Positions 57,503-64,000 of a DNA stretch of 64,000 nt are shown here, piece after piece. Within the stretch, counting starts at the first letter, position 1. Every line of letters starts with the position of its first letter. The translations under genes were made by a program, and so were the position numbers. The notes under the pieces were generated by a model. The model did not search any database and was not told the DNA's origin. It saw nothing but the letters and a program-made list of their open reading frames with translations. This stretch comes from Monoplex corrugatus (taxonomy: Eukaryota; Mollusca; Gastropoda; Littorinimorpha; Ranellidae), in NCBI GenBank assembly GCA_030674185.1, contig CM060314.1, forward strand, positions 26,313,391-26,377,390, given 5' to 3'.

Positions 57503-57609
57503 AGCCCCACCTATCATTGGTTATGTACCCTTTGAGGTGTTGGGGACATCAGGTTATGATTACTACCACCCAGAGGACATTGAAAGGGTATCCAAGTGTC
57601 ATGAACAGT
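57503..57609 (+). CDS. Clock: Clock exon 9: PAS-B core
   Basis: The exon is 107 bases, with acceptor tttattgcag/A and donor CAGT/gtaagt, phase 2 to phase 1. It encodes [20 protein letters not shown], then [15 protein letters not shown]. [22 protein letters not shown] is one of the most conserved CLOCK strings and forms the PAS-B fold. No substitution of a normally fixed residue is apparent. Confidence 0.97.
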
Positions 57610-57744
57610 GTAAGTAGCCCCATATATTGTGTTGCATTGTACTTTGCATATTTTTAACTGTATGATATAAAAAATGGTGATAATGTAATTTTAGTAATCA
57701 TTATTAATCAACCACAACCATCAGGGAACCGTAGTGATGAATCG

Positions 57745-57870
57745 CAACATTTGTTCCAATGGGTATGGAAGTTGGATGATCAGGACACTGATCTTCCAGT
57801 TGGAAGGGCGGGGTTCGAACCTGTCAGCATTGCCTTCATAATGTCTGCAGCCTCAGGGTTATGGGACCAC
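57745..57870 (+). mobile_element. SINE-like fragment with B box
   Basis: GGTTCGAACC at 57812-57821 is a perfect tRNA-type B box, and CCTCAGGGTTATGG near 57851 is shared with 37485. The A-box side is unclear. Confidence 0.45.
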
Positions 57871-58415
57871 TTTTTCCCTTTTGATTGATTGAATGATTTT
57901 TACGGAACATTGTCTCCATTTGTCTTTGCAAATATGTTTTCAGTTGGGTGATCATTGTACACTTGAAGTTTGGCTATGGAATTGTGAACTTACACAAATT
58001 TGACTTGTTGATTGGTTAGGCTTTTTGAGAGTGGATGCGTGCTTTGTGTGTGCACACTGGGTTATGTATGTGTTACATTCATCTGCTTTGAATGATCCAC
58101 AAAGAGTGAAATCCTGATTCTTTGATCGTTTATGCTTTGTTGATATAGCAATCTTAGTTTTGGTTTTGTTTGCTTCTTCCATTGTTTTGAGTTCACAGGA
58201 TAGGGAGACACTTGGAGCATCTTCTTGGTTTTTGTGCTTTTGAAAAGCTTCTGGTTATTGATATGCAGTTTGTTGGGTATACATGACTGGAATCTTAAGG
58301 GTATTTCTGGTCTTTATTATGGGAGTGACTTGAATGTTTCATTGTAGCAAGCATTTGGTTTGACAGTTCTGAAATGGTCATAGTGGTCAGATGGACTTTG
58401 AACATGTACTGACAT

Positions 58416-58693
58416 GGTGAAAATTGATGTGTCAAGACTTTCAAAGTCAGCAAGTTTAGGATGGTTATCATTGGACTGTGTAGCAGTGGTTTATGTAAAC
58501 ATTAATTGATGGTGAAAATTGAAGCATCAAGTCTTTTAAAGTCAGCAAGTTTATGGTGGCTGTCATGAGACTGTGTAGCAATGGTTTATGTAAACATAAA
58601 TTGATGGTGAAAATTGAAGCATCAAGTCGCTCAAAGTCAGCAAGTTTAGGATGGTTACTATTGGACTGTGCAGCAGTGGTTTATGTAAACATA
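58416..58693. repeat. 95-bp tandem triplication
   Basis: Units start at 58416, 58511 and 58606 and share GGTGAAAATTGAAGCATCAA, GTCAGCAAGTTTAGGATGG and CAGTGGTTTATGTAAACATA. The third unit ends where the R1 repeat begins. Confidence 0.9.
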
Positions 58694-59255
58694 ACTTCTC
58701 ATTTTCTGCTTTGCTGGTCCATTTCCCTGTATGTTTTCCATAAAGTCTTACATTCTTTCTCTCTTTTAGGATTGACAATTTGGAAATGTATTCACTGCAT
58801 CTTGATAACTTGGAAATGTATTCACTGCATATTTACTTCTAAGATGATGGAAACTACCTAGTGGTAATTTTAGGTACTGTGAGACAGTTTTTATTTATAT
58901 TTTTGTGTACTTAGTTATGTTTATGCTTTGTATACAGGGTGTTTTTTTCAAATCCCTGGTGATGAGTTTTATGTCTATGCATTGTATACAGGGTTCTTTT
59001 TTTTTTCAAATCCCCTGGTGATGAGTTTTATGTCTATGCATTGTATACAGGGTTGTTTTTTTTTTCAAATCCCCTGGTGATGAATAGGATGGAATGACCA
59101 ACACATGTCTATAGATTATATGCGTGAATGTGGTGATTTGTGTACTTAATTTTCTTTCTGAGGTGGTCATTGATGTGTTTGGATGTGTGTGTTTTGTTTG
59201 AGATGGTTGTATGGCCTGAGCAGTCAGCTAGGCTTTATATGCTAATAGTGATAAT
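58694..59255 (+). repeat. R1 dispersed repeat with internal duplications
   Basis: It begins within the R1 middle (CATTTTCTGCTTTGCTGGTC), with TTTAGGATTGACAATTTGG. The block ATTCACTGCATCTTGATAAC is duplicated once, and TGTATACAGGGTTCTTTTTT, then CAAATCCCCTGGTGATGAG, occurs three times at about 58930, 58985 and 59043. It ends with GAGCAGTCAGCTAGGCTTTA. Confidence 0.75.
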
Positions 59256-59328
59256 GGTAAAAAGCTTTGTTAACTTTTGTGTTAATTTTCCATAGATGTT
59301 TTATTCAGTTAATGTCTGATTTTCCCAG

Positions 59329-59476
59329 TGATGCAGATGGGGGAGGGGACATCATGTTACTACCGGTTTCTGACCAAAGGGCAGCAATGGATCTGGTTGC
59401 GGACACGATACTACATCACCTACCATCAATGGAACTCCAAGCCTGAGTTCATTGTCTGCACCAACACTGTTGTCAG
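59329..59476 (+). CDS. Clock: Clock exon 10: end of PAS-B and PAC motif
   Basis: The exon is 148 bases, with acceptor gattttcccag/TG and donor GTCAG/gtgggg, phase 1 to phase 2. A Leu codon split across the junction starts [20 protein letters not shown], followed by [20 protein letters not shown] and FIVCTNTVV. This is the standard PAC segment closing PAS-B in CLOCK. In vertebrate proteins this region contacts CRY and BMAL; here that role is inferred from family membership only. Confidence 0.97.
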
Positions 59477-59863
59477 GTGGGGTATCTTATTGTTTGATCT
59501 TAGTGGTGGTGCTTGTGGGGTAGGGTGGGTGAATGGTGTGTGTGTGTGTGTTATGCATGACTGTGCTATGGAGAAAACAAAGATTTTAAAACAGTTTGCT
59601 GATTATCTGTACAAACTGTTTAAAGTACAGAGTTGTGTTAAAATATGATTACTGGATTATGAATATGCTGTTGTGTTCTTGCTATCCTCCTTCTGAGGGG
59701 CAGTGGCCTTTATGAGAACCTGTACTGTCTTGGTTATAAAAAAAAAAAAAACTGAAAATACGAGGAGAAATAGAAAAAAGTGAATGTGTGACAAATGTGG
59801 TCAAGGGTCAGTCATTGAACAGGCTTAAGTGTACCCTAGCTCAGCATCCTGTATGTGTGTGTG

Positions 59864-59916
<53 letters not shown>

Positions 59917-60203
59917 TGTGTGTGTGTGTGTGTGAGACAGAGGGAGGATGACGGCTTGGATCAGGGGTCACATGCCCTATTTCCCTCCTGTCTTCCCACT
60001 CCTAGTTTGCGTGTGCTTTGTGCCCTAGAGATATGGTCATTGGTTTGGTTTGATTCTTGGATCAAGATTTGGCACCTTATAGTAATAATAACTATTATTA
60101 TTGTTGTTGTTGTTATTGTTGTTGTTATTATTATTGTTATTATTTCATCAGGGTTTAGTCTCCACAAACGTTTGACTAATAATGCATAGACTGTGTTCCT
60201 TAG
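59477..60203 (+). other. Intron between exons 10 and 11
   Basis: It holds a (GT)n tract (59858-59938) and (ATT/GTT)n triplets near 60080-60145. No other feature. Confidence 0.85.
59858..59938. repeat. (GT)n microsatellite
   Basis: A GT run with one GG interruption, preceded by a short GTGTGTTTCTGTG part. Confidence 0.95.
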
Positions 60204-60415
60204 ATTTGCGGATGTTCGGTCTCAACTTCGTAAAGACCTGGGCTATTCGGAGGACGACGGTTATGGGGCGCTAGGGTTAATGGAGCCCTCCAAGTCGGAG
60301 AAGTCTCACCGCAGCCCATCGATGTGTTCTGTGTCGTCAGGAGGTCAGATTTCCGCCCGCACTGTCTCACCGTCCACGCGTCGTTCATTGTCAAAGTCAC
60401 CTGACTGTGTGTCAA
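60204..60415 (+). CDS. Clock: Clock exon 11: post-PAS Ser-rich segment (last exon in window)
   Basis: Acceptor tgttccttag/A continues the frame with RFADVRSQLRKDLGYSEDDG, matching the SYAEVRxxxRRELG segment that follows PAS-B in other CLOCK proteins. It then becomes a Ser-rich tract (SKSEKSHRSPSMCSVSSGG, then SARTVSPSTRRSLSKSP) with several SP sites that look like proline-directed kinase targets. I end it at the donor TCAA/gtaggc (phase 1); this is weaker than the other donors and the true end could differ. The frame read through would stop at 60528. No clear next exon is visible before 64000. Confidence 0.88.
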
Positions 60416-60845
60416 GTAGGCCTTCATTGTTCGCTTTATGTCGTCTTCTTTTGGCTTGGTTCCCTTTCACTGTTTTTTCACTGCATGTCTTTTTTTTTAT
60501 AATTAATCTGTTTCACTGCTGTGTTTGATTTTGGTTGAACAGTACCTGTATAACTCTTTCATTAACACGTGAAATCATTTTAGAGGAACAATTTCTTATA
60601 TCAGTGATACAGTGTTATTGTGTTTTTCACGTTTAGTTGAATAGTTTTGATTCCTTTAATGACATTAAAGAAACAGTTGGTTTAAACTCTTGATTTTTTG
60701 TTTAATTTTAGTAGGTTGCTTGATTTTATGTCATTTTATGCTTCATTTAATTTTAGTACAACTTCATTTCAATTCTTGATACTTTATTCACCTCCAGAAC
60801 AACTTTTGGTTTTAAATCTGAATACTTTATTCAGTTTTAGTAGAG

Positions 60846-62213
60846 TTTTAGAGAATTTGTCATGTTACATAAGAGTGGAAATGTCAAAGACTGCAACAAT
60901 TATAGAACAATTGCACTGATCAGTCATGCCAGTAAAATACTGCTGATAATAATTTTAAACAGGTTAAAGCCAAAAGTAGAGGAAGAGCTATCCGACTGTC
61001 AGGCAGGCTATAGGAAAAACAGGGGAACAATAGATATGCTGTTTGTACTCCAGATATTGATAGAAAAGATTAGAAACACAGACCAAGAGATGTTCATCGT
61101 TTTCATTGACTACAGCAAAGCATTTGATAGCGTGATTCACCAAAGTCTTTTCCACTTCATGATCAAAATGGGTTTTCCAAGACATCTGGTTTCCCTCATA
61201 GCTTCATTATATAATGATCAAAAAGCAACAATCAGATGGAATAATCAAAACTGCAAATTTTTTAACATCACTAAAGGGGTAAGGCAAGGTTGCATCCTGT
61301 CTCCACATCTCTTCAGCATATACACTGAACATATCATGAGAGAAGCAGACATAGAAGACATGGGAGTAAATATTGGTGGTAGAAACCTGTCAAATTTACG
61401 CTACGCAGATGACACAGGATTACTGGCAGACAACATTACAGGCTCTAGGAGGATCCTGTACAGGGTAGACCGGGTTGGAAAGGCAGCTGGGCTGGACTTA
61501 AATTCAAAGAAGACAAAGGTTATGCATGTTGCAGGCAAATATAACACTAGACAGGACCAGATCATGCTAAACCAAGTCCCTCTAGAAAATGTCAAGGACT
61601 TTAGATATTTAGGTTCAGTCAAGACACACGATGGAACATGCTCAAAAGACATAAAGATGAGAATTGGAATGGCCAAGAACAGTATGGTTCAATTGAACAA
61701 TATTTGGAAAGACCACAGCATAACAGCAGACCTTAAGATAAAACTCTTAAAATGTCTTGTCTGGCCAGTGATGTTATACGGCTGCGAGGCATGGACAATG
61801 AAGAAAGAGGATGAAAGACGAGTGGAAGCAGCAGAGCTGTGGTTTTACCGAAGACTGCTGAGGGTCAAATGGACGGATAGGCGCTCAAATGAAAGCATAC
61901 TGAATGAGTTGGGTACTACACGCAAGCTTCTAGTACTCATACAACGGAGGAAACTGAAATATGTTGGACACGCAATCCGTAATGAGAGAACAGACTTGAT
62001 GTCCACTGTCCTCCAAGGTAAAGTGGAAGGAAAGAGAAACAGAGGACGGCCACCTGCATCACTTGCTAGAAACATCACAAACATCAGTGGCAAGAAACTC
62101 CAGGAGGTGGTCAGACTTAGCCAAGATCGAGAGTGCTGGAGGCAACTTGTGAGGACATCATGTGCAGCGGCCAACACTGTTCCCGGTGACGCCGACAGGT
62201 GAGACAGGTGAGA
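60846..62213 (+). mobile_element. LINE F: 5'-truncated RTE-like retrotransposon with an open 446-codon frame
   Basis: The frame 60862-62202 is a nearly complete reverse transcriptase domain plus C-terminal tail. It runs from SGNVKDCNNYRTIALISHAS through FIDYSKAFDS (residues 81-90), GVRQGCILSP (139-148) and the catalytic box YADDTGLLA (181-189). It continues to VMLYGCEAWTMKKEDERRVE, FYRRLLRVKWTDRRSNESI, RKLKYVGHAI and KRNRGRPPASLARNIT. The conserved order and the LYGCEAW and RRKLxxxGH motifs fit RTE-type elements. No stop or frameshift interrupts it, so the insertion is recent or the copy is unusually preserved. It lacks the N-terminal endonuclease and so cannot move by itself. It lies in the Clock intron in the same orientation. 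It starts right at the finger domain and has almost no 3' untranslated part. Confidence 0.92.
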
Positions 62214-62552
62214 GTAGAGTACTTGGTTTTTATCTCTTTGCTATAGATGTGCATATAAGTTTATTCAGTTTCAGTTCAATGCTTGGTTTATTAGTACTTC
62301 TGCTGCTATTTTCCATTTGATTTTTTTTAATTGGTATAAACAAATAAATATTTCTTTCTTCATTAAATGCCTGATTCACCCTACCAACTTTATTTCAGAT
62401 ATAGTTCAGTTACAAATAGTATCAGTGTCTTGGAAAGGATGCCTACATGTTTTTTTATTTTGTCAGTAGAGAGTTCTTGCAGTTTTACATTTTAAGTTAC
62501 CCTTCATTTTATTTTTTTAATAAGTATTTTGTTTACGTAGTGTGGAAATTGT

Positions 62553-62735
62553 AGCAACTAACAGATGAATCAACAGTTTTGTTGTCTGTACATGTGACTG
62601 TCATGTAATAATTTAAGTTGTGGTTTTCATTTTCACATTAGCATGATTTCATTTTAGTAACTAACAGATGAACTAACAGTTTTGTTGTCTGTAATTGTCA
62701 TGTAACCATTTTCTTTTCACATTAGCATGATTTTT
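62553..62735. repeat. Tandem duplication of about 100 bases
   Basis: CTAACAGATGAATCAACAGT, TTTGTTGTCTGTACATGTGA and TTTTCACATTAGCATGATTT occur twice in order with small differences. Confidence 0.85.
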
Positions 62736-63394
62736 ACCTTTCAGTAGTTCCTTTGTAATTTGGTTTAGCCTTTTGTTCTTTCGATTCTTTTATGTGTGAT
62801 AATTCCATGTTATTATTTAGAGTGGTGTGTTTTTACAATTATCTTGATTACATTGGCAACTTTTGCATTGTATGTAGAGGAAAGACTGACATGTTTATGA
62901 AAGGCCATGTCAGAAGAGTAAGTATGAAGACTGATTATCATGTCTCGTGCTGTTTGAGAGCATGGTGTCAGTGTTGCATCCAGGACACAAGGGTAACAGA
63001 GCAGAAAATTCTGGACTAAAATAACATTATGTTCTGACCCAACAAAAATAATAGGACATACTGACCAAAAACGGGAAATAGTATGAAAAATCATTAACAA
63101 CATCAACAAAACAGACACTTTTGAGAACGTGTTTATTGTGTGTGCGTATGTGTCTGTGTTTGCATAGAATGATGGACATATTATGTCATTACAAAGTTTT
63201 GCATATGTGTGAAAAAACTGAAGGAGTTACAGTGTTATTGTAAAGTTGAAGATGTACTGTCAGTCCTCCACAAAGGATTGGAAGTTTACCAGATTTGACC
63301 AAAATATTTGAATGTATTGTCTGCTTGGTCACCTGTCTACTGGCACATGACTTTAGTCATTTGTCTGGGCATGAGGAATGTAGTTGGACAGTTT

Positions 63395-64000
63395 GAGTTT
63401 TAATAGGACTATACTGTCTGGATATTTTTAGTTTGGATAAGTCTGTGTCTTCTGGACATTTTCAGTTTAGATAGACAGTCCTCTTGACATTTTCAGTTTG
63501 AGAAGAATGTGTCCTCTGAACATTTTTGGTATTGAGAAGACTGTCCTTTGGACACTAAGTTTTGACAAGACTGTCCTCTGTGGTCAATCTCAGTTTTGAT
63601 TAGACTGTCCTCTGGGGATTTTGAGTTTTGATAGAACTGCTTTCTGGATGTTTTCAGTTTTGATAAGACTGCCCTCCGGGGATTTTTAGGGTGGATAAGA
63701 CTGTCCTCTGAACATGTTCATGTTGATAGGACTATCCTGTGGACATTTTCAGTTTTGATAAGACAGTCCTCTGGACATATTCAGATTTGATAGGACTGTC
63801 CTCTGGACATATTCAGTTTTGATAAGACTGTCCTCTGGACATATTCAGATTTGATAAGACTGTCCTCTGGATACTTTCAGTTTTGATAAGACTGTCCTCT
63901 GGACATATTCAGATTTGATAAGACTGTCCTCTGGATACTTTCAGTTTTGATAAGACTGTCCTCTGGATACTTTCAGTTTTGATAAGACTGTCCTCTGGAT
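63395..64000. repeat. 32-bp minisatellite, about 18 units, continuing past the window
   Basis: The unit is TTTTGATAAGACTGTCCTCT followed by GGACATATTCAG. The left units are diverged and the right ones are almost identical, including a two-unit pattern (GGATACTTTCAG alternating with GGACATATTCAG), which suggests recent expansion at the right end. Confidence 0.95.

Larger units (their letters stand above)
57610..59328 (+). other. Intron between exons 9 and 10
   Basis: It holds a possible SINE fragment with a perfect B box (57745-57870), a 95-bp triplication (58416-58693) and an R1 copy with internal duplications (58694-59255). In 57880-58410 nothing is recognised. Confidence 0.8.
60416..64000 (+). 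other. Intron downstream of exon 11 (open to the right)
   Basis: It holds LINE F (60846-62213), a tandem duplication at 62553-62735 and a minisatellite from 63395. In 60530-60845 and 62740-63390 I see only AT-rich unique DNA. No later Clock exon was found. Confidence 0.7.

Noticed and set aside
62866..62921. Possible extra Clock exon between TGTATGTAG and AGAAGA/gtaagt
   Set aside because: From the phase 1 end of exon 11 it meets a stop after seven codons, and the peptide has no CLOCK similarity.

Overview
The window is nuclear DNA of an animal, most likely a marine mollusc and probably a gastropod. That rests on the overall look: very dense (CA)n/(GT)n and (CT)n microsatellites, many short minisatellite arrays, tRNA-derived SINEs and several lineages of broken non-LTR retrotransposons, all within a gene with long introns. 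There is no bacterial or organellar gene organisation. The species assignment is inference; the sequence itself carries no diagnostic marker.

The one host gene I can support is an orthologue of the circadian transcription factor CLOCK (bHLH-PAS family, CLOCK/NPAS2 branch), on the + strand. Ten shared exons can be followed by homology and by matching splice phases: 15169-15228, 35831-35979, 37656-37747, 51203-51292, 52052-52172, 53089-53208, 56397-56586, 57503-57609, 59329-59476 and 60204-60415. Together they encode an acidic N-terminal segment, the bHLH domain, PAS-A, the linker, PAS-B with its PAC segment, and the start of a Ser-rich tail. Two possible first coding exons, 5026-5084 and 12105-12181, both end in phase 2 and both have an in-frame upstream stop, so the gene may have alternative promoters. 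With the second one, the visible reading frame is 455 codons plus one base. The gene runs off the right end: the last exon ends in phase 1 at a splice donor, and the C-terminal (usually Gln-rich) transactivation region is not in the window.

Layout. 1-4.56 kb: simple repeats and a 39/40-bp minisatellite. 4.56-5.08 kb: promoter-like segment and first exon candidate. 5.1-12.1 kb: first intron or upstream DNA with two LINE fragments. 12.1 kb: second first-exon candidate. 15.2-35.8 kb: a 20.6-kb intron rich in microsatellites and dispersed repeats. 35.8-37.7 kb: bHLH exon and start of PAS-A. 37.7-51.2 kb: a 13.5-kb intron with a 38-bp minisatellite of about 2.2 kb and a minus-strand LINE pseudogene. 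51.2-60.4 kb: closely spaced PAS exons. 60.4-64 kb: downstream intron with a 5'-truncated LINE whose 446-codon frame is still open, and a minisatellite that continues past the window edge.

I did not find an unknown multi-gene system. The most interesting local signals are a decayed in-frame copy of part of the PAS-A exon just upstream of the real one, the two alternative first exons, a tandem NAGNAG acceptor in the PAS region, a LINE-in-LINE nested insertion with an 11-bp target duplication, and several dispersed repeat families, including a palindromic element with TTAACCCTTT ends.
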